A stretch of 64,000 bases of DNA from Neospora caninum Liverpool (Eukaryota; Apicomplexa; Conoidasida; Eucoccidiorida; Sarcocystidae): the NCBI RefSeq assembly GCF_000208865.1, contig NC_018390.1, positions 4,358,270 to 4,422,269 of the forward strand. The letters are read 5' to 3'. The translations under genes were made by a program, and so were the position numbers. The notes beneath the pieces are model-generated. The model saw only the letters and a program-made list of their open reading frames with translations. It did not search any database and was not told where the DNA came from. Of the stretch, positions 22,901 through 32,030 are shown one piece after another; position 1 is the first letter of the stretch; each line of letters opens with the position of its first letter.

Positions 22901-24305
22901 AGATACGCGCGGTGCCAGCCTGGACACGTGTGGGGATGCATGTGGATGCACGGCGGCGCGAAGCTGGAAATGCGCGACGTGTGTGGCAACGGATCCCAGG
23001 GGCGATCTTTCGTCGCTTGTCTTTTGCTGTATCGAGTCTTGCCGGCGAGCGGCTCGTGCGGAGAGGTCCGGGCTTTTTCGTGTGGCCTTTTGTGTAGGTC
23101 CGCCGGGGCGGAAACGTTGGCTCACTGACACGCTCCCAGGCGCTGGAGCTCTCGGGAGCGCAGGTGCTTCGCGAGGTGGACCGGCGGCAGGCGTGGGCAG
23201 TGGAAGACAACCTAGTCAGTTACCGGATCATCAGCAACGCGTTCTACCGGTTGTTTTTGCTCCTCAATGACGGCTTGGTTCCACGGACTGTGGCTGGGGA
23301 CGCCGAGGGAGGCGGGCCGTATCACGCGAGAAGGCGGGCGTGGATTGAAGGCCCAGCTGGCACGGTCTTCAGCAGCACGACCGGCCGCCTCGGCGCAAGT
23401 GGGGACAGCTCGTTGGGGTCTTCCAGCCCATCTTTCCGTTCTTCCACTGCGGCGCGCCCTTCCTTGTGGCGGAATCGATCGTCTGATGGGAGTTCTGCGC
23501 AGGGATCGTCGTTGGGGGCCAGTTATGCTCTGCACTCGTTTTCCTCGCCCGTGTTCTTTGGCAGTCGGCGAGGCGTCTGGGGAGCAGAGGAAACGAGTGC
23601 CCCCCAGAGTCGCGGCGGAGCTCTTGAGTTCCTTCAGGACCTCGACCACGGAGATATTGTTCGCGCGCACGCCTCCAGGCGGTCCTACGCGATCAAGGCT
23701 GTGTACCGACTGTGGAATGACATGCGCGTCGTCACTCAGGAGCAGGCTGCCGCCACGCAGGCCCCAGGCGCTGCAAATGAACAAGGCAAGGCGACGAAAA
23801 TCAACAAACGGGTAAGCGAACTGGCAGACATGACATCAGCAAACTTCCAAAACCGTCCTTCTCAGTTGCCGTTTACGCTTTTTATCTGAAGCCACCGATT
23901 CGGAACGATGAAGGCGTGGAACCGGGAGACGGTTTTAGTCCCATTCCAGGGATCTTGCTCTTTACGTCGCTTGGCTTTTCTTCTTTTTGCGTGCTTTGTG
24001 TGTTCTCGTCGCATGTCCTTTGTCACTAGGTGGGTTCGGCGGCCCAGCTGGCAGGGAGCCAGACCGGCCATTCGGGGGCAAGCAGCGAGACAGGGGTTTC
24101 ACCGCCAGACCGGAAATCTCAAGGATACGTGGTCGAAGGCGTCAGCAACGACGTCCTCTATGGCGTGCTCTTGGCCTGCGCAGATTTGGCAAATCCCGTT
24201 CACGTTGCCAGCACATGCGGGAAAGAATCAATCAATCGATTTTTCGTGGACGCTTTGGCGCCATGCGTGGTTGCCAGTGTCGGGGACAATGACTCATCCG
24301 CTTAG
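208..24305 (+). CDS. CFAP54: CFAP54-like axonemal protein, 5'-truncated by the window (multi-exon)
   Basis: Giant gene running in from the left edge. CFAP54 family members are axonemal central-apparatus proteins needed for flagellar motility. Exons by eye: 208-~541 (end uncertain), 971-1206, 1658-2048, 2756-3350, 4427-4578, 5156-5255, ~6337-6632, 7075-7236, 7863-~10798 (end uncertain), ~11756-12235, 13062-13224, 13558-14744, 15168-15446, 15862-15970, 16289-16418, 17038-17212, 18012-18477, 18666-21297, 21548-22548, 23140-23811, 24030-24305 (TAG). Intron phases agree at almost every junction, giving about 4,250 codons. The family call rests on a fibronectin-III-like strand pair followed by SETTP and a YPLP block, on a WHQTVALCIRFNALTG segment, and on repeated helical pairs, all in the order I recall for CFAP54. 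The length exceeds the roughly 3,100 residues of mammalian CFAP54 because of low-complexity insertions. An ordinary TPR-like scaffold is the main alternative. Confidence 0.68.
711..780. repeat. TA/CATA-rich microsatellite tract in intron
   Basis: Imperfect run of tacata/tatata/tgtata units ending in tgcatgcatg, within the intron between the first two exons of the CFAP54-like gene. It has no coding role. TA-rich microsatellites of this kind recur through the left 18 kb. Confidence 0.8.
2242..2266. repeat. (TA)n microsatellite
   Basis: About 12 perfect AT units inside the intron 2049-2755 of the CFAP54-like gene. Confidence 0.9.
2756..5255 (+). CDS. CFAP54: CFAP54-like gene: fibronectin-III-like module (three exons)
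   Basis: This is the most diagnostic part of the gene. Exon 2756-3350 starts after ccatcctgcag and ends TACCACT|GTGAGT in phase 1. Its C-terminal half reads ISVTKLHTDL, then IVHIPHLAPNTKYH, the usual last strands of an Fn3 fold. Exon 4427-4578 supplies the missing two bases and gives KYHFACEEHIDLRK, then ALSETTPDFGTYYPLP. Exon 5156-5255 continues ICWEKLWSFFCEEK. The order strand-YxFA, SETTP, YPLP, then a W-x-FF helix is what I recall of CFAP54, where the Fn3-like module is followed by an ETTKP motif and a YPPL helix pair. The join across two introns keeps frame exactly, which supports both the exons and the call. Confidence 0.7.
3797..4058. repeat. Long compound (TA)n microsatellite with higher-order units
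   Basis: About 260 bases of TATATA runs of varying length, separated by short interruptions of two recurring types: TTACATTCCG and TATTACATATA. The repeated interruptions show that the tract grew by duplication of roughly 30-50-base blocks as well as by TA slippage. It lies in the intron 3351-4426. Frames through it read as Ile-Tyr repeats and should not be taken as protein. Confidence 0.92.
5500..5546. repeat. (TA)n(TTTA)n microsatellite
   Basis: TA run grading into TTTA units, in the long intron 5256-6336 of the CFAP54-like gene. Confidence 0.9.
6337..7236 (+). CDS. CFAP54: CFAP54-like gene: two helical exons after the Fn3-like module
   Basis: Exon ~6337-6632 encodes RLLIAVEAASLARNYSCLF and LRPLLCLRTLPPLLLDGVV, typical amphipathic helix pairs, and ends CTGCAG|GTAGGA in phase 0. 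The left boundary is the weakest in this part. I chose ...GGCCGAG|AT because it supplies the two bases the upstream phase-1 donor needs. Exon 7075-7236 follows ctgcgaaacag and reads LAVYSALKTTCCVPQL, then a Val-rich stretch, ending TCG|GTACCG. The next stretch, to 7862, is intron. The two exons are probably continuous with the upstream and downstream parts of the same protein. Confidence 0.6.
7863..10798 (+). CDS. CFAP54: CFAP54-like gene: giant exon with low-complexity insertions
   Basis: A single open frame of about 980 codons begins after ccgcttcgctgcag. Ordered helical segments (FCASILCCLLFARALLPEAT, DLHVAVLDLDAIRKV, LRLVASVVGHLAQAALLASL, APQLLQLCLLSALNTLL, LPLWVAFGVLAQMCVDFLAN) are separated by very long disordered insertions rich in Ser, Pro, Ala, Gly, Arg and Glu, especially near 8.2-8.4, 8.9-9.4, 9.6-9.8 and 9.95-10.8 kb. 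Such insertions are common in Toxoplasma proteins and explain the length excess over other CFAP54 proteins. The 3' end is uncertain. GCAA|GTGGCG at 10798 gives the phase 2 that the next exon needs. The frame itself stays open to 11066, but beyond about 10.85 kb it enters microsatellite-like sequence and is not convincing. Confidence 0.62.
11123..11145. repeat. (TA)n microsatellite
   Basis: About 11 AT units in the intron after the giant exon of the CFAP54-like gene. Confidence 0.88.
11529..11707. repeat. (TA)n and (CATA)n microsatellites
   Basis: Perfect AT run of about 46 bases (11529-11574), and 110 bases further a CATA run of about six units (11681-11707). They sit just before the acceptor at 11755. 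The same intron also holds the shorter TA run at 11123. Confidence 0.9.
11756..13224 (+). CDS. CFAP54: CFAP54-like gene: two exons with the WHQTV-RFNALTG block
   Basis: The first exon starts after ctctccccccag (11756) or, less likely, after ctgtctag (11837). Both give the same phase. It reads MFKFAFAQASASVCAAVFAD, then SIGRLFIFCIQVLMLKSRWH and QTVALCIRFNALTG, followed by QQHIVALHKAAVEE, and ends GAGAG|GTAACT in phase 2. The segment Lys/Arg-Trp-x-x-x-Val-x-x-x-x-x-x-Phe-Asn followed by a Gln-Gln helix resembles a conserved block I recall in CFAP54. The second exon, 13062-13224, follows tttccccgtag and encodes HRQERLYFHRKKCYDAVLEG, ending TACGAG|GTGAGC in phase 0. Confidence 0.62.
12442..12480. 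repeat. (TA)n microsatellite
   Basis: About 19 perfect TA units in the intron 12236-13061. Confidence 0.9.
13558..17212 (+). CDS. CFAP54: CFAP54-like gene: TPR-like helical exons
   Basis: Exon 13558-14744 contains LLSLALFEKGNMLCISGKAA followed by LAAKAWREAVDAAHRQMDAV, a tetratricopeptide-like pair. Exon 15168-15446 (GDLQAAFWQLVAIYQGQDTE) is another load/partition-type helix. Exon 15862-15970 (QLEQLYGRDAAFFFALARAQ) and exon 16289-16418 (RLAERLERLTALETFLLGLV) are short and well bounded, and exon 17038-17212 ends LGNLTLRDLHLIR. Phases chain 2, 2, 0, 1, 2. A further phase-compatible mini-exon at 16834-16889 can be drawn, but it breaks the phase to 17038, so I left it out. In CFAP54 and CFAP46-type proteins such helical repeats form the body of the central-pair projection. 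Confidence 0.62.
16908..16940. repeat. (TA)n microsatellite
   Basis: TA run of about 14 units in the intron between 16418 and 17038. Confidence 0.88.
17514..17580. repeat. TA-rich imperfect microsatellite
   Basis: Short tata/gtat units in the intron 17213-18011, followed by TA-rich sequence near 17755 and 17930. Confidence 0.75.
18012..24305 (+). CDS. CFAP54: CFAP54-like gene: C-terminal exons in the window
   Basis: Exon 18012-18477 (ASVLTFAIHLAQHRLDALRL) ends GAA|GTAAGT. Exon 18666-21297 is 877 codons: LQLFLHLAHATMQISDLDSA, LLQADMLLLKGSLPEAFQAA and VRALDYAERLRLHKSLQYV form TPR-like helices, then long disordered stretches alternate with helices (LRLQLAVELVDVLLKKGDYM; FALLLSLYQEGIRGLLTYFL). 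Exon 21548-22548, exon 23140-23811 (VSYRIISNAFYRLFLLLNDG) and exon 24030-24305 follow in phase. The last reads VSNDVLYGVLLACADLANPV and stops at TAG 24303-24305. No good donor precedes that stop, so I take it as the end, but a missed donor would connect the gene to the exons at 25.5-29.9 kb. Confidence 0.62.
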
Positions 24306-25538
24306 CCCTGAAGTCGCGGGACCGCAGACCAGCGAGTTTCGGTGTGCCAACACGCGGGGCTTGTTTTCCACATGCGGCTCCGAGGGCAACGGAGTTCAAG
24401 GAACCCGTTTTTATTCGTTCTGTGTCACTGGGAAGTGTCTTGGTCCTCCCGTGACCGCGTGCCAGTTTATGTTTCGCCTGTTGAACGGATGCAGCCTTTC
24501 GGGGATGTGGTATGGGGAATCCGGATGTGTGACGGAAGAAGGAGAATTTTCGTTCCTAGCACACGCCATTAAAGACGACACGTACCCGACGTTCCTGTAT
24601 CGCCGCTCCACCTCTTCTCGAAACGTGGATTATCAGTCACCGTCCCTGTAGGTTGACGGATCCGCTGCTTCTGGCTTGAGCTGACCGGGCTACACGTATT
24701 ACACGCTGTACATGGTCTGTTCTATTTTCAAGTGTCGCCAATCTGCGCAACCTTTCTTGACGCTTGCCTTCAAACCGGAGAGATGTTGGCGCCACGCGGC
24801 AGGAGAACTGTTCCCTAGTGGCAAATGCACTAAAATAGGACGTTGGAGCACTACACAGCGCCTCTCAGAGAAACTAGTATGGCGAAATAGGGAATAGGAA
24901 GACCACGATGTTGTTTTTGTCGATGTCGGTTCTCGGATCGTGCCAAACCGATGAAGAGTCCGCCGTGTCTCGTACTTCCGCCAGCGGTCCTCCAGAAATG
25001 CGTGACCTCGTGGTCACAGACGCCCCACTGAGGAACCAATTCTCTGGGACAGCAGCATTCTTCATCCTTCTTGCTGTACGATTCCTTGAACACACACGTG
25101 CCCGGACTTGCCTTGCGCGAAAAAAAATCGTATCGCTGACAGTGTTCTACCTGGTTGGCCTGCCGACTTCCATTTTGTGTTGGGCTTGGTTTCGTTCTTC
25201 AGCTAGCGCTCCTTCCCTACCGTTGCGCAGTCTCTTGGCACTAACCAGCTACCGCTCGACCGATTGGAGCTCGACTTTCACCAGTGCCTACCAAAGGATG
25301 GACACCCCATCTCGATTTTTCTGGACCACTATCTCTCTGCTGCATGCTAGAGAAGCACAGTCAAACCGTCGTTAGAGAGTTCTTTGTTCGCAGCGTGTGG
25401 AGTCCTGTCTGGCGGCAGAGAGGTTAGGGGTACAAATTAATTTAATGAATATGTTTGTAATATGAAATATAATGGATTTTATTTAAAAACTAAAAAGTCT
25501 GTACCTTTACAAACATTTCTATTTCAAACACACACAAG
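24306..25538. other. Probable 3' UTR/intergenic or intron, with one candidate exon
   Basis: If the TAG at 24303-24305 is real, this is the 3' UTR of the CFAP54-like gene plus an intergenic space. One plausible exon starts at 25242 after a ccgttgcgcag acceptor and reads SLGTNQLPLDRLELDFHQ, then FLDHYLSAAC and a TAG near 25350. An ATG at 24908 opens a frame (MLFLSMSVLGS...) that could be a first exon, but I cannot chain it with confidence. An AT-rich block sits at 25433-25530. Confidence 0.4.
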
Positions 25539-28500
25539 GCGGTGGCGGACGCCGAGTTCAAGGCATCCGAGCCACCCGTATACCGCTCCCCCCTGTCTCT
25601 CGGATTTGTGCCTTTGCCGTTCGCCCTTCGTAGAGTCTTTCTGTCGCTCTTCAAAATTCGAAAAAGCTCATTTTACAAGGCGGCATGTGGCGATGAAACA
25701 AGCGAGACGACTGGGTGACTTCGGAACAGTCTCCCCTGGTGAACGCGGGTGTGCATGCGGCAGCCGGTAGGGCCCGCGTGCTGGCTTCGTGTCTCCTGCC
25801 TCCCATTCTAGCCCCCCCTCTCTGATCCATTCTTCAGTCTACCGTTTTTCTTCAAAGGTTCCCCCCGAGCAGGAACGGACCTTGTATCTGCACCAGAAGA
25901 AACAACACGGCTCACATCCTCGCTCGATTCTTCCGTGTCGTCCAGTCAAGACTCCTCGAGGTGAGCCGCGATCGAGCCAGCGATCCGCTAAACTTGCGAC
26001 TTTTCTCACGCGCAAGTATGGGAAAAACCAATGCGCACAAAGTTGAGTGTCGTAGTAGAGCATTCTATAAAACGACGGTCGATACGGCAAACGACGCTTT
26101 TTAAAACGGAAACCCCGGCACTGCCGGGACTCCGTTTGTCCTCTGCTAGTTGTTAGATCGGAAGCCCGGTCAGGCAAGCCCTCACCCAAAAAAGAACACC
26201 TCTCTGCGTTACGGAAGATTTGCACTCGGGGCCTCAACGAAAGAACACGCACAATGGACTGCTGCAGACGACAGATGCTTCTCCAGGCCACGAGGAGGCG
26301 GCAACCTGGTATCTCGATCCCCCTTTCCCGCGTAATGCCTTCTCTTTCTTCGGCGGTCTCTTCTTTCGCTCCCACGGAAAAGATTTCTACGGCAGGGCCT
26401 GCTGGCTTATTCTCGCCGGCCTCGGCTCAGACACCTGCTCTTTCTCGGGTATGTGAGCGGCCCGGGTGCACAAGTATCACGGGAGTCTTCTCGTATCATA
26501 CAAGAACCGCTCAAGTACAAGATTCGTTCTTCCAGGGAAACGCCCTATCTCTTCCGCCGTCCTTCCACCTGTCAAGGCCTGCATCCACTCGGAAAAAAGG
26601 TCTCCCCTTGCGTTCACATCGGCGGTGTATCCGAACTGCCCGCCACGTCAGGTGTCGTGTCACGCTGGCTGCTGTCGAAGATGCAGAACCCTCAAAAAGA
26701 GCTGCAGGAAGTTGTGGACCGGCAGAGGTTACGTCTTCGTCTGCGACTTCGCGTGCCGCTCTGGGTGACGCTCAACAGACCATCGAAGCCGCCCTTGAGC
26801 GACACGCGCCGCAAGAAGCTGAGAACAAGACAGTGCGGAGGAAGGAAACTGGAGAGGGTCGGACAGAGGCGAGGCCAAGAAGAGAAGGCGACAGAAGCTG
26901 GTGGTATGGGGCGTTGCAGCGGGCCTTCCAGCGTGAAATTCGCGAGTGGTTCGTCCAAAAAAAGCAGGGAACGCTCTTCCACATTTGGCGTGCCCCTGGA
27001 GTTGTCTTCGCTTCCACCAAGTAGGGCAGCGTTTCTGCTGGCAGTTTCCTCGTTCCCAAACAAGTTCACTCCCGTTGCCGCTTGTTTTGTATCCACCTTT
27101 AAAAACACCAGTCATACTACATGATACGCCGTGTGCGTTTGTCCCGTGTGCGTATGATGCATAGCTCGCAAACAGGCCTTTTTGATGTTTTGTAGCCGTA
27201 AACATTTCTGTCTCCAAGTTTATGCAGCCCGAGGGGAAGAAACCGCAGCACGAGTTTATGATGTGTATGTTCAACATGATTTTTCAGTCTCATTCTGTAT
27301 TTGCGTGTGCATACGAGCTGGATGCTCGGAGCGTGCCTAGCCCTTGAGGTCGGCTGTTCTGCCCTTCGGTCTTCTTTAGATTTATGGCCGCTCCGTTTTT
27401 GCTTCTTTCTTCTTCGGCTTCTAATGGGCTTCCCGAGGTGGCCGCGTTTCTTTCTGCCAGAGGGGTTCTGTATCTTCCTGGCGCGTTGCGGTGGGCTGTT
27501 CCCTCGCTTCGAGCCTCTCGTCAAATATCCTTTTTCTGGTTTTGTCTTTCCTTTTGATTTTCTCTGTGGTCACAGGTTGGTTAAATCCGGCGTGACGCCC
27601 CCTCCCCTGTCCCAGTGGTACTTTCCTGCCTCGATTGATGAGCAGCAACTCAAGTCTCCTTCATCTCTTCAGTCTTTGTTTCGTCTCAACCACACCCAGG
27701 AGACGGACGAAGAGCCTGAAGCTCCAGGAGCCGTGGGAGAACAGCGCGATGCACACTTTGGGAGCAGCAGTTTTGAAGAGAGCTTCCCGACATGCAGTCT
27801 TTTCTTTTTATCCTCTAGCAAATCCTCCGCAGGCTTCCTGATGCAGCAGGTTGTCCTCCACCCTGAAACACTTTACGTTGCCGTCGCGCCTGACTACGAT
27901 GCGCTCTTCACTCTTCTGCGACTTGCTGCCCGGTGAGGTTCTAAAGCGTTGGAGAACAGGGGAGAGGCCAGGGCTGGCGATTTCTCTACAAGCTCTCAGG
28001 GCGGCTACGTGTCTAAAAATTCAAAGGATAACCATCACCTCAAGCTCTGAGAAACAGCCAAAAATCTTTGACGAGACAGGGCCAGTTGCAGAATGTCAGT
28101 TTTCACTGGTCACTCGTGCCGTACACATGGGAACCTGAGGCTGCAGATAGCAATGGGGCTAGCACCCTGAGGAGAAGCGTGCGCAATTCGTGATTTTCGT
28201 ATGGTGTCGTCTGCGGTGTGCTCTCAGGGCCTTCTGCATGGACCCTTGTGGCTTTCAGCAGTTCCCGAATCTTCGTGTGCTTTGCACTCACCCTCTTCAT
28301 GTCCCCTCATTCCTCCCCAACAATCTTGTCAACGAAGTGTATATCCACCTAAGCGACCTTCCCAGATCCGTGGCGTCACGTTCCACTTCGCGATGTCCTC
28401 TCCTCTCTCCGTCTTTCCTCCCTCAATTATACCCACGGTTGCGGGCTGGCACAAACATCTTCATTGGCATGGAAACGCCTCACGCAAGACCTGGCGCCCC

Positions 28501-29878
28501 ATCAGGGGAACCTGAAATGAGTTCCGGTTCTATCACTCACAGGCGCACTGCTCTTGGGAAAGAGAACGTGGAGGCTCCTGGTCCAGGACGACCGGGCGAG
28601 ACGTCGGTTCATGAACCCACGGAAGAGGCTGGGGATCCAGCGGTACAAAGTGGCCATGAGAGCCCCCAAGAGGGGCATGCAGCAGGTGTTCTTGCACAGA
28701 AGCCAGGCACAAAGGAGAGCGAAGAGCCCTCCTGCAGAGACACTTCGCTTATGTGGACTCCAGATGCACACGTACTTCGTCTGCTGCGTGTTAGTGGCTG
28801 TGTAAAAGGCCTGGAAGCGGCAGACGTGGCGCTGCCGCGTTCACTGAGAGTGCCGTCAGACGCACGTTTATACAGGACTCGCCACACCTGCGCTAGAGCT
28901 GTCGTTGGTTCCAAAAACCGGACGGGAACACGAAGTGGTAGTACAAACCAAAGAAAAGGAAGAGAGTTCCTCTTTAGTGTGGTGGGATGTGACGGGAGCG
29001 GAGATGTCGAAGGAGAATGCCGTGACCTGAAGGCGTCGGCCTCTAAAGGATCGAAGAGCCTTCCCCCGTATCACAAGCGAGATCATTTTGGCCACTTCTG
29101 TGACAGAGAAATCACGCAAGGGAAAGAGGGACCCTCTGTGAGTGCGAACGTAAATGATTCACAGAGTGACTGCGACTATCCTGAAGCCCATCCAAAGTTA
29201 GAGAACCGCTCCACGTTACAGCAGACGAACATACCGGACGTAGTCGCCGAGGACGGATCCGCGATTTTGAATAGGCACGACGGACCCGACAGCACGTCGA
29301 ACTGGAGCATTCGCGCCGGTCCACCAGGGAATCAACTGCAAAACAAGGCTCTCGAGGACATGGCCGCAGCAGAAAAAGGTCGGATTCTATCACCACAAGA
29401 GAGCGATGGATGGTTCGGCATTGGCCCGTTTGTCCCGACTCGGTGGGGCAGGCCTTTGCCGGTTAGTCAGCATGAACCCGGGGGAACGGCTCCGCCGCGG
29501 CATGCACACTGTAACGATCGCTCAGCTGGCAGTTCGTTTCACCGGAGCAACAAGCCGACAACTAACACCAACGGAGGAACACGCATTTTGCGACTGGCAA
29601 CGGGCGGGCGTATCCTCATCCGGGAATGGCTTCGCGACGGCAAGGAAGAGCGAAAGCGAACAAATCAACAGCTCCTTTCCCATACGGATGGGAAAGCCTC
29701 ATTGATCCAGTCCGGTGTGGACAGTCAAGGCAGGCTGTTGGATGACGCAAGCGACACTTCCAGAATCCGCGTGTGGACCTCACGTGGAACGGAATCAGGT
29801 GTATCTTTTCAGTATGTTAAACTCAGGAAGCTAGCTCCGTGCCTTCCAAACTTTCGTCTCCTCGAACACTGTTTGTGA
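25539..29878 (+). CDS. Unrecognised multi-exon protein with long C-terminal exon, 5' end unknown
   Basis: Six introns chain in phase: 25539-25714 (AVADAEFKASEPPVYRSPLS), 25858-25960, 26275-26448, 26536-27020 (SWWYGALQRAFQREIREWFV), 27576-27932 (SGVTPPPLSQWYFPASIDEQ ... VAVAPDYDALFTLLRLAAR) and 28228-29878 (NNLVNEVYIHLSDLPRSV, then a hydrophilic, likely disordered tail of about 490 residues ending TGA). Donors such as TCTCGG|GTATGTG and CCCG|GTGAGG and the acceptors tcttccag and ggtcacag are good. No domain is recognised. The 25858 and 26275 exons can be read in other frames, so those two are less sure. Orientation, spacing of 1.2 kb and the lack of a clear start leave open that this is the 3' part of the CFAP54-like gene. 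Confidence 0.55.
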
Positions 29879-32030
29879 CAATGCCTGTCTAACGGAGTGT
29901 TTTTTGTCGAAAACCGCTGGTTGCTGGACCCTGTGGCAGGAGAGGCACCAGGTGATTGACAAGACCAACCGGTTGAAGTAAACCCGTTCGGCTGAGAGCG
30001 AGGGGAGGCGGGTTTATGCTGCTACTGAAGGCGTGCCGCTGTCTAGTTCTGGTTATGAGGATGGACGGTTCAGCCGGTTTTGGTAGTCGCGTCGGGTTCA
30101 AAAGTAGTAGAGGATCTGATCATGGATGGTCTGTCGGGGCCTCAAGCAGATACTAATGGCTGCACTCGGTACCGTTCATGTCATGCTCCTTGCACGAGAT
30201 TTTCAGTAAGCTCGTACACTGGGCAATCCGTTAGGGGCTGCACCTTGCCCCGGGATGATTCACGCAAGAACCTATGTGACAGACTCTGAATGCTCTCATG
30301 CGGCATATGGTGCTCCTTGAATCCTAGAATCCTAAAATGATGCGTTCGTTTTCGTTTCAGCCCTCCAGACGCTTCCAGTTCACATCTCGAAGGCCGCTCA
30401 ACAACATGACGACATGCAGCAACAACAGTTGGAGACATGCGGGGGGATATGAATCAGGCAGGACCAGGTAAGTTGGGGTTTGCTACCTTTCTGCTCACGA
30501 ACGTTAATACTACAGTAACGTTCTGAGCGGTACAGCTGTGAACGGCTGCGATCTACACGACAGATCGGCAGCACTGTCCAACGAAGACCCACAGGAGCGA
30601 ACCGCAAATGCGTCGTCTACCATAGCGAAGACGGCGTGTACACATGGTGAGATTATTAGAGCGCACCGCGACATCTCTGCAGCCCTCGTGTTCCTGGCGC
30701 CTCCAATGCTGTGGAGGTGACGGCTTCTGCCGTTCTAAAGTTGCTCATGTGCAAGGAAGCTGACCCACAATCAGATATCTCTGTTTTGTCACAAACTGCC
30801 CAGGTCGACAGCATCGCCTCGCGGGCAGTTGCTTGAACAGATCGGTACACGAGAACAATAGTACGTTCCCGAAGTATCTCCGTGAAATTACGGGGCGCAG
30901 ACAATTGTGAACCAGTCTGGTTCTTCTGCCCGAAGTCTGACTGGACACTGGTAGCCGGCTACACTGAGTCGGCAGCGACCCGAGCACAGCTGTGGCACCA
31001 ACGACAAAGGATAGGTAGCTTGTTGGCGTCCTCATGCCAGAACGAAAGAAGGGTCATTCTGTTTATATCTCGCACGACAGGCTCAACATATGACCGAATT
31101 CGTATGCGCGAAAGAATAAGCGCATGGGTAGGAACAACTCGCATTGTGAGATGAATTGAATTGCCCGAACGGGCGGACGACCTTCCAATGATCTGAAGAG
31201 GGCGCGAGCTGATAAAATGGCATGTACAGCGCGCAAACGGGTGTTCCGTTTGGTTTTCCTCAGGTCATTCCCTCCTTCAGAGCCACGGAACTTCAACGCT
31301 ACAAGCCCCGAAAAAATATACTGAAGCTAGTGCTCCATTCTATCTACAGTGTACTCCCTGTTCACCTGGTGAGCACGAACGAACTGAGCCCGTCTATGTT
31401 GCAGCAGCAGCACAGCAACAGGTTGGAACTAGCAGGAATAACACTCCTAAGCACACGGCCGGCAATGATACCGCTTAAAGCGCTGGCTAACGGCGATACT
31501 CATTCCCACTGTGCCAGCTTAATCGAGGGGACGTACAAACATCACGGATGCAGAGGCCAGTTAAATTGGACAGGACCCCTCAAAAAGGTATTTTCCCGAT
31601 TCCGCTCTGAACCCTCTCAAGTCAAAATGTGCCCCATATTTCACACACCCGAGAAACACGGCGAATGAAAGGCAGAAGTGGAATAAATTCGTCACGTCTT
31701 GAACACTGCAGACTTCTCGCAACTTATAAGCATCGTTCTACGGAAGCGAAAAACAGAACAGATGGCGACCCTAGTGGTGCAGGCAACAGCATCTCTGAGA
31801 CAACGTGTCTTCGCGTGCATCCACAAGCAGTTCCAGGATATCTGCGTTCGAATGGGCCGCACCCCGACGTCTTCCCGAGAAAACACGAATTCCCACTTGA
31901 CGGCTGAATTCAGGATTAGTATTAGCAGTAACTCATATGGCCTGTCCCTTTCGTGAATCTTATTACGTTGCTCTTCTATTTTCTTCGCCGCAGTGTTTAC
32001 TAGGAGACTCTGTCAGAATTCGACGACTGC
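29879..32030. other. Non-coding or decayed stretch, no supported gene
   Basis: Frames in both strands are short and broken, and I found no chain of exons with matched phases. An open frame of 148 codons at 31222-31668 lacks a convincing start, signal peptide or splice context. This stretch marks the change from the GC-rich left part to the less GC-rich island of secreted-protein genes. Confidence 0.5.

Noticed and set aside
23908..24651. Plus-strand frame of 247 codons past the last CFAP54-like exon
   Set aside because: Overlaps the exon 24030-24305 in another frame and lacks splice support. Probably 3' UTR.
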